Positions 10,203-21,272 of a DNA stretch of 64,000 nucleotides are shown one piece after another (the first letter of the stretch is position 1; each line of letters begins with the position of its first letter). Origin of the DNA: Dermanyssus gallinae. Lineage: Eukaryota > Arthropoda > Arachnida > Mesostigmata > Dermanyssidae. Both the position numbers and the translations under genes were made by a program. The notes beneath the pieces were generated by a model. The model was given only the letters and a program-made list of their open reading frames with translations, was not told the DNA's origin and ran no database searches. The stretch lies in NCBI GenBank assembly GCA_003439945.1, contig QVRM01001369.1, positions 1,536,501 through 1,600,500 of the forward strand. The letters run 5' to 3'.

Positions 10203-13200
10203 GTTAACGATGTTGAAAATTGAATAGAAATATTTCCAGAACAGGCTGCGTCCTTATGCCAACGAGAAATAAATATCTCTCTTGATAATTCACTCTGGCT
10301 TCATTATCAGAAACAAAGTTCGTCTTTTTTAACGAAATTTTACATCGCCTCGGGGTGTCATAAGTCGCCAATCATAAGTAAACAAAGTCGATGTCCAATT
10401 GTGGGTGGCTCGTGTGCTTGCGTGTGCATATGATTGGATTCTATCAGAGCACTTACTAATCTCGCTGTAACGATGGAGACAAATACGAAGTAGTTGACAG
10501 CCCGCCGCTACGTCTGTCCACATGTCTTAGTGATGTCATATCTGCTGTTTGGCAGATTGCCCGAGATATTGTAACCATGTTGTCGTCGAAGTTTTCGTCA
10601 AAAACACCCACTCACAATTAAAATGACCAGAAGATAGAAAGACTAGAACGAAATTCGTATGAGTTAAAAATAGGCTCTACTACTAGAGAATATATATTAT
10701 AATTATTTGGAGCGACAAGGAAAGCATTTCAAAAACTTTGTGCTGCATCTGGTTCGCTAAGTTCCGTTCCGCCTCGAGCCTTCTAGGTAAACTTCGTTCA
10801 GGAAGGCGCATCACTCTTGAGGAAGCAAGCTTGCGCGATCAAGTAAAACAGTAAAATCCTCAAGTGTCTACGCGTGAATAGGTATGGACTTAGAGGTGTC
10901 TTACACAATAATCGTCACCTGTCTTTGCGCTGCGTCACTCGTCTTTTCGTGTCAAAGTTGAATGTACTCATTGGTTTGTACTCCCTGAACTAAGCGAGCA
11001 CAACAATGTGGCGCTTCTAGAAAAATGCTCTTCTTGGTTTGCCAGGCAAAATAAGTGTCCGTCCTTGGATGGAATTGTGATCTGTGACGAAAAGAGGGTC
11101 TTTTATGACAATGTGACAAGTGGAAGATCCTGGTACGGCCCAAGCCAGCCTCGCCAGAAAATGCCAAAAGCAACAACCTATTCGCGCACGATTTTGCTCT
11201 GTGCGTAGTGGGCTAAGCATGTCATACTCTAACACGAGTCTCTTTCTATTGACCAAGCCAAGACAACACGAAGCTGCATGTAAGCTCAGTTAGCCTCCGC
11301 AAGAGAGCAAGTTTCGATTGCGATTTTTTCTCGCATCCAACACGCCCGTACTCATCGGGCATCGCATCATTGGACCACTACGTGTTCAGATGTCTGTAGA
11401 AGTATCTACAAAAAAACAAACAATTTCGCTCCACCAGAAACGGCAAAAATACACGTGAAGACATTGCTCGGGATGCAGATGAAACCAGAATTCTTGCTAT
11501 GAGAATCCGTAGTCTGGTCTGGAGATGATGCGAGATTGTGGCTAACAATCGAGAGCACTTTTTGAATTGGCAAAATCGGTTAACTCTTTCATTTTTTGGA
11601 TAAGTTATTTTCTGCCTTACCCAATATACATATATATATATATATTTTTTCTTTTTTTCTTTTCTTTTTTTGTGATAACAGAAAGAAAAAAAACTCCCTC
11701 TATATATGAAAAAGGCTTTAGCAGCATTGGCGTAACTGTAGTGAGGGCGGTACGCTAATACGGTTTTCTTTTGATATTGTAGATCGAATATGATTGTCCT
11801 AATGATCATCTCCTTTGGTTTGTAACCGTTTGGACTCGACGAAGTGTGACTCAACTCGAACTCAATCTGTGCCCCCTATCGTTGCTGCTGGCTCGTTTCT
11901 GTATGGCGGCATATCCTCGTGTTTGATCAACAACAACTCCCTGTTGTTGTTGTTGTTGTTTTCTGTCATTGTCCACCATGTGGCACTGTCCGTCTTCCAG
12001 TGCTGGCGCTAACGAAGGATGAATACTGGAGGTAGAAGACAGATTGAGCTAAGAGTAAGAATCTCAAACGGCACGCGACGAACACACGACGAATGAGTCA
12101 ATTCGACTCGTTCACGCCATTACCGTGTCACTTGCATTGAATTGGCAGCAGACAGCGAGGTAAGAGGCAGCCCCAGTAGTATAACCAGTAGCGTTGGCAG
12201 CAACGGTCTTCTTTGTTGTTGTTGTCAGCATCAGCATCATCGCCATCATCATCATCATCATGATTGTTGTTATCGCAGCAGTTATATGATTCGTGGAGGC
12301 AATCAACCAGGAGCAATGAGCTCATCATTGGCTGGTTCTTCTTCTTCTGCTACTGCTGCTGCTGCTGGTGCCGCTGCCCAAAGACTGGACGGCGGAACTG
12401 CAAACTGTCTAGCTGGACAAAGTTGGGGGCTGGCGTGTTGTTCCCTGCACGGCAACGGCAGCGTCAACAACAGCGAGACGTTGCGTTTTCTTCCATGGTC
12501 GCCTCCGGTTCACTCGAGCGATCATCGCGAGCGCGCGCGCGCACGCTCAAATTCCATGCTCTTCATCGCCTTAGAGTCGTCGTCTTCAGGATGGCGTCCC
12601 AGCTGGAGATGTGCATACGTATACACACAACGACTTGTATATGCGCCTCTGCCTTCCTATATATATATATATATATATAAATATATATACAGTTTGCCTC
12701 GCCGTTCATCTAGTATTTTGTGGCTGTCTTATGTGGCTCTGGGTGTGTTAGTGGATGTCAGAAATATCTATCTGTCTGTCTTTGGAGTCCGTCACACGCT
12801 GTCACGCTGCGCGGGGCTATCATGTGTTTGGCCCGCTTCAGTAATTGCATGTTGGGACAGCGGCGTGAATGACCGCTTAGCGGATGCCAATTGCGGTCGT
12901 TCCGATAGTGGCATTCACCAAATCTTAGTAACAACAAGCATGTGAGCGGAAAAAACAAAAAAAGAAGGAATACAAAGACGAAGACGAACAAGAGATCCAG
13001 TAAGATAAAGCTTGCCACTGCGACCAAATGTTATCATATTACGACACTCCACTAACGCTACCGCACCTTCATCAGAGGAGAAAACTGCGCTCGGTTGTCC
13101 AAGCAATGCACATTATACGAGTATATATACTGCGTTGTCATATGCAAACGGCGGCAGCTGTCTGCATAAGCATTCATCAACAACAAACATGAGCACCATC

Positions 13201-13561
13201 ACGGCAACAACACAGCGTACTGGCATCACGTCATTCGTTGACACCTTAACATTGACCTTTATAAAATATACACTTTTTCAATTCTGAGCGCACATGTCAG
13301 ATCTTGCAGCCGTCCCTTTGGCGTCCAACGATCACTAATGCGTTCGAGTCGGCCGACCATAAGAGCCGGCAAATCCAGCTCATTCATTGAGCGCACAACG
13401 TAGCTCCTTTTACTACTCGGTTGAACAATTCATGACTCCACAACTATCGAGGCGTCTTGTGATGAAAGAACGAGATAGCAATTATCTCACGAGTATACAA
13501 ATGCATATAAGCCCAAATTCAACATTAAGTAAAATCTCGTTTATATGTATATAATACGTGG

Positions 13562-13562
<1 letters not shown>

Positions 13563-13597
<35 letters not shown>
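13563..13597. repeat. (AT)n microsatellite
   Basis: About 35 bases of alternating AT in the NRF intron. Confidence 0.85.
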
Positions 13598-13600
<3 letters not shown>

Positions 13601-13892
13601 AACTAGAAACGAGATAAGCAAATATTTTGTCTGTGAGTCTTATTAACCTTTTCTACCAAACGAGAGTGCGCACTAATAACGGCATTTGCAACAGCCGTCA
13701 AAAATCATATATATATATATATATGGCTAAGTATTTTAGATTTTTAGAAAACACATTAATATTACAATTGCTTGATGTTGTTTTTACCTGCGTTTAAATT
13801 ACGTGGCACACGGCTGTGATGTGCTGGTATGAGTCGCTTTAACAAATTACACTATTACCGTAGCTTATAATACCATTCCACTTAGCATGCAA

Positions 13893-14046
13893 CATTTTTT
13901 TATGTATACGACCCTAGATGTGGGAACATATAATCTAATGTTTACAAATAGGTATATATATATATATATATATATACATTTTTCTATGTATATGACCCTA
14001 GATGTGGGAACATGTAATGTTTACAAATAGGTATATATATATATAT
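13893..14046. repeat. Tandem duplication carrying an AT tract in each copy
   Basis: Unit 1 (13893-13976) and unit 2 (13977-14046) share a body that includes gaccctagatgtgggaacat and tgtttacaaataggta, each followed by a (TA)n run. The runs differ in length, and unit 1 has a 4-base insertion (taatctaatg against taatg). Confidence 0.9.
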
Positions 14047-16971
14047 GGCCAAAGAGCGGTGACATGTTAAAAACCTTTGATTAACGTTAGCCGCAGTTAG
14101 TTAAAATATCATAGTATTTGCCAGCAAATTCTACAGACGACGGGAGCCGCAACAGGTGCTCTACTAATCTACCTGTAAGCGATGTCGTGCCAAGTTGCCC
14201 TACTGCTGTTGCTACTGCAAATAGAAAGAAAGCATGCCTTTCGATACACCACTCATTTATGGACTTTCGGCTGGCGTCTAGCCAAGCTCATTGGTACAGT
14301 ACTTATTAAACTGTATCATATATATATATATATATATATGCTTATTAGCACCAAGGTTGAGTAAATAACAAGCGTAAGCATCAGGCGCAACTGGCGCTTA
14401 TTTCGGATCACTGAATCTTCCCTCATTTCGCTAGTTTAGCTACTGACTAAACTGACGGATATGCTGCGGCGTGGTGGCTGTCGCACAGCCCTAAGCACCT
14501 CGCGCCCCTACAACAGTCCTACGGATCGTGAAATTCTTCCGTGCTGCATAACACGCGGGCTGCGGTGATAGACCAGGTGGTACTTCTCATCGCTACCGCT
14601 GTATAAATTCCTATGTCGATTTTCTCTAAGTAATCGGTCCACTTCAGTCCTAGGTAAACCTTATCGTAATTGTAGTTCTTATGTCATTAGAGTTCCCCCT
14701 CTAAGAAACGAACTATTCTATTCCCACAAGTATTGGCAAATCTCAAAACTCGCTTTATGAAGAATAATTTAACTCTATTTTATAACTTTAGATCTGCCTC
14801 TCCTAATCTATCTCATATGAGTGATTTACTGAATGTTGGTATTGGTTCTACTTTAATCTTAAAAGTGGCGGATGCGGTATGTATTGACATTTGCGGGATC
14901 TTGATTGGTACTGTCGTTCAAATTGCTTCTCCCACACTGTGCTCTATATGCGTTCTGAAACTGCTACCATTTGACGTTATACTAATTCCCAGATGAGTAA
15001 TTAACAAATTTGCAAAGTTTACTCATCATCACTTTTAGTTTACCTATATTGAGAGTTGATACTTATGCTGTTGTCAGCTGCTCTAGGCATATCATTCGAG
15101 AGAGAGAGAGAGAGAGTGTAGTGATCTCTTTGTTGAGGCCAGGCAGGCAGATACATAATACTTCATACACGCTTGAGAGTCGAGAGACAGTCTAGAGGTG
15201 CACTAAGTGTATTTCTCGTGTAAGTCCGTATTCAAATAGACCAGGTTATGAATTTACAAAATTCAATGCAGTGTTATCTCCGTATTTCAAAGTACTTGCC
15301 CACTCTTGGGTCCACCCCCGCCTCGGTTAGGTAGCTCTTTCAATAGTACCGAAAAACGAAATAAACTGAGTCGGTCGCCGTGGGACACTCTGCGTTTTTC
15401 TTTCATAATCCGTGAACCGTTGTCACGCATACTGTACTCTTTCTGAAATTGGCCCCCTAAAGTTTTAACAACCGATACGAAACTTCTTCCATGGCTAACT
15501 TCGCTATAATTTTGCTTCCCGGCGCAAGGTCAAGTTTGACCCCACAATCTATAAATACCGGCGCAGAGCCGTATGGTTCAACTTCAACCTTCTTATCTTA
15601 CAGGGGCAACACTTAAGGGTTAATTCCCCCAAGTTTTAAGCTCTGTTTCTCTCCGCATGCCTTTGTGTATAACAATAAAGGTATTCTTCTTCTACGCTTT
15701 TGACATTTCTCCGGATTTCAGGCATTCGTCAGATAGAGCTTTCCAGCAGTCTTATCATATCCTTCAATGCCGGTTTGTCTCTAAACGCCCTTTTAATTGC
15801 CCTGACAACGTCTTCGACTGTGACTGCACGAACTACCCATTCTCGTACGAATTCGATATCTCTGTCCCAAGGCCCACTGTATACTATTATTTCGTTCGAA
15901 GTGGTGGCGGCCCCCTGCAGAACACTAGCAAAGTGTTATATGAATAAATAAAAAAAAAAATATATATATACGCAAGGGCTGTTTTTTTGACAAAAGCGAG
16001 CAGAACTTGCGAGTTTATTCTCTTACTGAATTAGCTCCCCTGTTTCTATCAGTTTCATGCTAATAGTCCATCAGTTTAATTGCGGTTTTAGTTCATCTTG
16101 TTAATTAAACGCTGCGCCCTGCTGCAAATATTTCTTAAAGAGATGAGTTTTTTTGTACCTAGCATTCTTGGATCGAATTTAGGATCGAAGTAGGCGAAAA
16201 TTAGTGCGCTATTAATTCGCACAGGAAATGATCTGCGTTTTAGATGAGGTCTCAATGTCTTTCGACAATCTAGATCAACGAACACGCTTACGTTTAGAAA
16301 TGTATAATTAAGTAAATTGTACGATTACTGACAAAAACAATTTAAAATTGATTTTAGAAACTGGGTGTAGGTCGAATGGTACTATATGAATCCACTGGCA
16401 AGATTCAAGATATTGTTGTGTTCTATGATAATGCAATGAAAAAGTTTTCTCAAAGATGCCACCGGCAATCTAACATAATGACGCAAAACGATAGTTCTCA
16501 ACGTATGACCAATTACCCTCTCTATCTGTGGCTGTAATAATCATTTATCCGAAATTCAACGATTCAAAGATACGGATAGAATGTATTACATGCTTATCTG
16601 CACACAGAGGAAGCGTTTTTCAAATGAAATAGGCTTCTGAAAAAGCAAACTTCAGACAAAAACGGGCGATCTCCGTCAAAAGCGATCACACATTTTTGTA
16701 TTCAGCTGTAAAGTAATAGTTAAGATACCGTAGGCCACAACATTAGTTTGCATTTGCTTACTCGGATAGAACTCGTTCTCCGGAGATAACCACATGTGTG
16801 GATTTTTTCGCTCAAGGTCATATCAGGTGTTGGTATCGCTTAGGGGTGAACAGATTTGCGCGAAGATTAATTGCGCCACAAGTGCTGGTAGCTCCAGATG
16901 TCATTGTCGAACTCGGTTTTACCATTATATAATTTTTTTTTATTTATTTAGTCTGAATAAAAAGTTTCTTT

Positions 16972-17036
16972 AATCTGAAGTTGGCATTTAAGATTCCCGT
17001 TAAGCGGCAAATTGCCCACGTCCACCTTAGCAGATA
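16972..17036 (+). repeat. 65-bp direct repeat, copy 1
   Basis: The sequence 16972-17036 recurs at 17936-18000 in the same orientation with only two mismatches (both C/T). Its core includes gcatttaagattcccgttaa. It is not simple sequence and codes for nothing I recognise. The nearest coding exon is NRF exon 1 at 18183. Confidence 0.9.
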
Positions 17037-17935
17037 AATTCATTATTTCCATTATATAATTATAACCATTAAATTATTTGTCAGTTTCACTTGAAGGCTT
17101 ATATGTGTTTCGACGTTTAGGCTCTTTTCACGTTGTTTGTTTATTTTGTTATTGTAATTGCGCCCTGATGAGCACGCTCAGAGGTGCTTAAAGAAAGTCT
17201 GCCTCTCCGGCTTCCGAATAATGCGTCTCTGGATTTCACTTCATGTGTTTCCTTGCCGCTTCCTTTATGCGATGAGTACAGCAATATAACGGTAGTGAGT
17301 TATATACTGCGTCATTCACGGGAGAAATTAAGTAAACTAATTACTTTGCATATGACGTGGTAAATAATGGTATTTATTAAGATGCGATGGTACTGACCTC
17401 TTGAAAAACACGCCGCTGAGCCACATTACGTGTCTCATTTATATATATATATATATACATATAAGACTGATCGGCGTCAATGCACATAGTTACGTTCAGA
17501 AAGTACAGTTGTAGTAAGGCAGCATTTTGTAGTATCTGGATTAAGTTTTAGTAAGAGCAGCGTGTAACGTGCAAACGCCAAAACTTCACTAAAAAAAGAG
17601 TCAATTATCCTTAACAGGTGTTGTCATCGCAGGGTTGTGTTTTATGCCGTCTCTTGTGGACAAAAGCCAGTTAGTTGTACAGCTACTTTTACTAACATGC
17701 TAGTAAAGCAATTGCTGATGGCGCTGCGCCTAGTTTTATTTTATCTGTTAAGGTGCTTTCAACAAAATGAACCCGCTCACTTTGAAGCTAATTGTATTTT
17801 ATTTCATTTTAAAGATAATCGCAGTTGGCCGCAAAATGTGGGCCACTACTAACTCTTATCAGCGGTCGTCGCTAGATTAATTGTCCATACGATTTTATTT
17901 CTCAACCCTCCTTGCTGTGCACGACATTCTGGTAA

Positions 17936-18000
17936 AATCTGAAGCTGGCATTTAAGATTCCCGTTAAGCGGCAAATTGCCCACGTTCACCTTAGCAGATA
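17936..18000 (+). repeat. 65-bp direct repeat, copy 2
   Basis: This is the second copy of the 65-bp sequence, 964 bp from the first (start to start). The flanks differ completely, so the duplication is sharply bounded. It could be a small mobile sequence or a segmental copy inside the intron. Confidence 0.9.
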
Positions 18001-18182
18001 GACACGTTCTAGTAAAGCTCTCCTTAACACGTGGGTATCTGCCACGTCTCTCCGCCACACACACACACTTTCATTTCTACAAATGTTTCTCAAGTCAGTT
18101 ATATAGATATATATATCTAAATATATATATATATATATAGACAAGAACAGACACAACGTGAGCAACGTTTCGGCGTACTTAC

Positions 18183-18537
18183 GTCGGCTCGACCACGGCT
18201 CGAGGTTACGAGCGGCGGCTCCGAATCTGGCCAACGCGATTTGGCAATCCGCGCTGACTTCGGCCTCAAGCACTAGTCGAAGAACGGATTTCATGTACGG
18301 CTCGACAGCCGTATTGACGAACGATTTAATAAGCTCGATCGCGCTTTTTGGCTTCTTTGTCGTCGTCGTCGTCGTCCTCGACCTTGCTGTAGTTGTTATT
18401 CTTGTTGTTGTGGATGCCGTGGTCGTTGGAGCGACCTCATCACTGAGTTCCTGCGCGAACGGGGTCACGGAAAGGCTTGCCACCACCACCACCACCACCA
18501 GCAGCACAACACCAAAACTAATCCTCACGAGACGCAT
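18183..18537 (-). CDS. NRF-type acyltransferase gene, exon 1 (signal peptide, Thr-rich linker, NRF domain start)
   Basis: This first coding exon starts at an ATG (18537-18535, context accacaATGC) and ends at a strong donor, GAC/GTAAGTA, giving 118 codons plus one base. The protein begins MRLVRISFGV with a hydrophobic core of Leu/Val (residues about 9-24), a typical signal peptide. A Thr-rich segment follows (about 36-65, possibly O-glycosylated). The start of the NRF domain comes next: VSADCQIALARFGAAARNLEP and WSSR, with the conserved Cys and the LEPW motif. The split codon joins in frame to exon 2 at 3093. The Val run is encoded by a (GTG)n trinucleotide repeat (18480-18500) and part of the Thr run by (ACG)n. 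The family has an extracellular NRF domain and a membrane acyltransferase-3 domain, so the product is probably a secretory-pathway membrane protein. A plus-strand frame across the same bases is a shadow. Confidence 0.85.
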
Positions 18538-19680
18538 TGTGGTCGCTGTGTAGGGCGGTCTGTTCGTCTTTCTTTAATCAATCAGGCGATGATTGATCGC
18601 ATCGCGCACGCTGTATGTCCGGCTGTAAGTGATCAAACACCAGGAGACCGCAGTAGTAGCTGTAGCAGAAACAGCAAAAGCAGCAGCAGCAGCAGCAGCC
18701 CTGCCTGAACTTAAGGTGCGACCTGCAACTGATCAGGGTCGCTGAAGATCTGCTCCAGATACGATGGCAAACAGTCGGATTGACGAGAACTTTTTGGCCG
18801 CGTCGTTGGATACCAACTATCCGATCCGATCGACTCACGAGCGTGCTCCACTTGAGTGCGACTCGGCTACTTTAATGTTATGCCCAGAAATCACAATGCA
18901 CGACGTGTATTGATGTTTATGCGCTTGCGATTCTCTCAATATGTATGCGGTGTTCTGTGTATATCTGTGCGAGAGTGCGCGGCTCGGTGCGCGCGCAGCG
19001 AGATTTCGGCTTTGACAGAGACGCTGGCAGCGAGAACGAAGTTGTTGTTATTGCTGCTGCTGCTGCCGCTGCTGCTGCCGTTGTTATTGTCGTCGTTGTT
19101 GTTCTTGTTGTCGCAGTTGTTATTGTTGTCGTTGTCATCATCATTGAAGTCGCCCTGCCACTGCACTCTTTCCTCGGGTAGCGGCCGCAACGGCCGATTC
19201 TGGAAATGTGCCCGGGACGGAATTACGGGCCGACCCTCGCCCAGTCTCGTATCCACCACTGGCCAACCAGCCGGCGTTACAGCAGGACTACCGAACCGGC
19301 CAAATTCTTTATTGATCACCCACTGCCCCAACGGACTGGTGGCAGTCTATGCGGGAATGACTCGTTTCTCCACTCTCACTCACTCACTCACTGATTCGGT
19401 CGGTCGCTCGCTCGCTCGTGTGCGGCTGCGTGTATGCATACACCTGATACACGCCCGGATGACACAGAGATCGGCTTCACCAACAAGACGAAGATGATGC
19501 GAACGTACACTGACTCGGCTCTCCGATGATTGCAAGAGGGATTGAAAAGACGGCGAGTATGTATGTATGTACGTACGTACGCTGACAACGCTGACTATAG
19601 TCGTTCGTGTATACATTTGTGAATATCTTATCTACATATGTATATGCATGAGCAGGTAGGGTTTTACAGAGTTAACAAAC
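18538..19680 (-). promoter_or_regulatory. GC-richer region upstream of the NRF gene (putative 5' UTR/promoter)
   Basis: Base composition changes sharply here from the AT-rich intron to GC-richer DNA with CAG, GTT and CACT repeats. Position directly upstream of the start codon suggests 5' UTR and promoter, but no TATA box or initiator could be assigned. A 131-codon minus-strand frame (18936-19331) has an unrepetitive N-terminal half and an Asn/Asp-rich tail. I could not link it to a family and leave it unassigned. Confidence 0.3.
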
Positions 19681-19682
19681 AA

Positions 19683-19745
19683 GATGGCTAAAGGCAACGC
19701 CGTTACCTTGCATCCGAGGGGTCGAGTTCCGGGACCGGTACAATT
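19683..19745 (+). mobile_element. tRNA-derived SINE head (Ala-type anticodon TGC)
   Basis: The stretch atggctaaaggcaacgccgt looks like a degraded A box. It is followed by an anticodon-arm-like ccttgcatccgagg and a B-box-like gtcgagttccgggacc. The spacing fits the tRNA-related 5' end of a SINE. It is too degenerate for a working tRNA. The following 120 bases may be the SINE body. Confidence 0.45.
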
Positions 19746-19869
19746 AAAAACATCTTCTAAGAAGATTGGTTTTAATTCCAGAACATCCTCAGCTTCCTAA
19801 GCACTTGAAGTCACTGTGAGGCATATCTTCAATGCACCGAGGGCCGCACATGGGTATTCCAAACAGTCC

Positions 19870-20690
19870 TTATGGCAGCATGGCCCCTGGCTCTTAGCGA
19901 TACGGTTTGTCACTTATTTTCAATGAGAATCAAGAGAATTGGATCAACAACAGAGACTGGACCGGCGAGATCCCGATGGATGTCGACAACTATGGTGAAC
20001 CCTCAAGACCATACTGACGCGGCGTTTTAGTTACCAATTATTTGAAATTCGTACTATTACGAATTAAAATGTTAAATTCACGTGTGCAGAGACTGTCAAC
20101 GCAATTGACTGTTTAGTGCGAATAACTTCGACCATCATATTCCCCCCGTTACAAACAAATTGTTTGTAAGGAGGAAGAATTCACTGAGGCGAGCTCATCT
20201 GCTGCCGAGTAAGATGTGATCACAGATTACACGAATGCCATAGGCTAGTTAGCGTCTCTTTAGATCAAAGAAGACCAACGCTGTTTTAAGAGAGGTACTA
20301 AGAAAGGGTATTGTGACAGGTATATATATATATGTTCCTACGATTACAGTTTGTCCAGAGCAAGTGTCGTCCAACTCAACGGGCTATATACATGAGGGGT
20401 TAATTCTAGTTTAGTTTGATTTAAGTCTACAAATAATCATTTTGCAGGGGTTTCGTTACACAACGTTGTTGGAGACACGTCTGCCAGACGATCGTTAGCA
20501 TCGAGGTGGCGTTAGTAAAAATACAGCATTGTATTCAATGCGAGGATTTGAGGAGCTCGGGCTTCATCCAAGCTGTATGTATGCTGTACCTTTGATCGTG
20601 CTCTGTCGGTAGTTTAAACCGCGACTTTAGTTAGCAGCGTTTGTGTCTGACCATACTAAAGTTATTTTAAGTGCTGATACTTTATAAACC
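19870..20690. other. Intergenic, little structure
   Basis: No coding region was seen. A 9-bp-arm palindrome (ttacaaaca-aat-tgtttgtaa) sits at 20149-20169 and a short (AT)n at about 20320-20333. Confidence 0.5.
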
Positions 20691-20758
20691 GACTTTGTTA
20701 TGCAATATGTATTCCATATGGCGATTAGACAATGGGATACACATTGCATAACAAAGTC
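20691..20758 (+). ncRNA. Candidate pre-miRNA hairpin, 27-bp stem
   Basis: The arms 20691-20717 and 20732-20758 pair over 27 positions with 25 Watson-Crick pairs, one G-U pair (plus-strand reading) and one mismatch. The loop is 14 nt. The 5' arm starts gactttgttatgcaat and the 3' arm ends attgcataacaaagtc. Total length (68 nt), stem length and loop size are those of a pre-miRNA. Alternatively it is a short inverted-repeat element. No known mature miRNA was recognised. Confidence 0.4.
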
Positions 20759-20799
20759 TTCTGCAATTACATAGAGTTAGTTGTCTGGCTAAGGCCACT

Positions 20800-21160
20800 G
20801 ACTTAAAATGCGAGCAATATGCGTGAACATGCGATGTTATTCGTATTATTTGCAACACATAGAAGCGATATATAAAAAAACTCAGAACTGGTGGTGAACA
20901 GTTCTAGTGGAACTGGTAGGCTGAATAAATAGCTAGGTAAAGAGGCAAACAGATGAGCAATGGTAAAATTTAGGAACAGCGCGTTCCGTCCAGTCATGCA
21001 GCGGTACTTTAAAGCCCAAATGAAAAATAAAAAGATGTTTATTATTCTAGATCGAAATAGACTACTAGATTCATTGCTTTTTCCTAAATTGTAATAATTT
21101 GTAAACATTAAGGACGTTTACAAACCTCTTCAAGCGTTGTCTCACATTGACAAACTCATT
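20800..21160. other. Intergenic, nothing recognised
   Basis: A 101-codon minus-strand frame (20803-21108) lacks recognisable domains and family signals. I treat it as chance. Confidence 0.4.
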
Positions 21161-21161
21161 C

Positions 21162-21184
21162 GTATATATATATATATATATATA
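21162..21184. repeat. (TA)n, left flank of solitary LINE tail
   Basis: The alternating TA tract is interrupted at its right end by 65 bases of LINE 3' tail and resumes at 21249. Confidence 0.9.
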
Positions 21185-21248
21185 AAGGCGAGCACTGCCG
21201 AGTGTGCAAACGTATTGTAAATGATTAATAAATTATCATAATATTTTC
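21185..21248 (+). mobile_element. Solitary 3' tail of the R2/R4-like LINE
   Basis: This stretch is the reverse complement of 24802-24865 with two mismatches. There the same sequence forms the 3' untranslated end of the R2/R4-like LINE with its open endonuclease frame. It is an extreme 5'-truncated insertion: only about 64 bases arrived, and (TA)n flanks it on both sides. Confidence 0.85.
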
Positions 21249-21272
21249 GATATATATATATATATATATATA
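21249..21272. repeat. (TA)n, right flank of solitary LINE tail
   Basis: The TA tract directly follows the tail ending atattttc. Confidence 0.9.

Larger units (their letters stand above)
3094..18182 (-). other. 15.1 kb phase-1 intron of the NRF-type gene
   Basis: The intron is bounded by donor GAC/GTAAGTA (after 18183) and a pyrimidine-rich acceptor (before 3093). It is AT-rich and holds at least a dozen (AT)n tracts, a LINE fragment (8640-9030), a long imperfect hairpin (10125-10202), a tandem duplication (13893-14046) and a duplicated 65-bp sequence (16972 and 17936). The GC-richer stretches 4100-4800 and 11800-13300 contain CAG/GTT-type repeats but no exon that I could defend. Other parts (5000-5900, 7100-8600, 9100-10100, 14400-16900) show no recognisable structure. 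Confidence 0.75.

Noticed and set aside
12142..12945. 267-codon open frame on the plus strand
   Set aside because: It runs through His, Ser and Ala repeats and an (AT)n tract that gives Ile/Tyr repeats. It lacks any family signal and overlaps other open frames, so it reads as low-complexity DNA, not a gene.
18856..19497. 213-codon plus-strand frame with Leu runs
   Set aside because: The Leu runs come from GTT/CTG repeats. The opposite strand is equally open with Asn runs. No domain.
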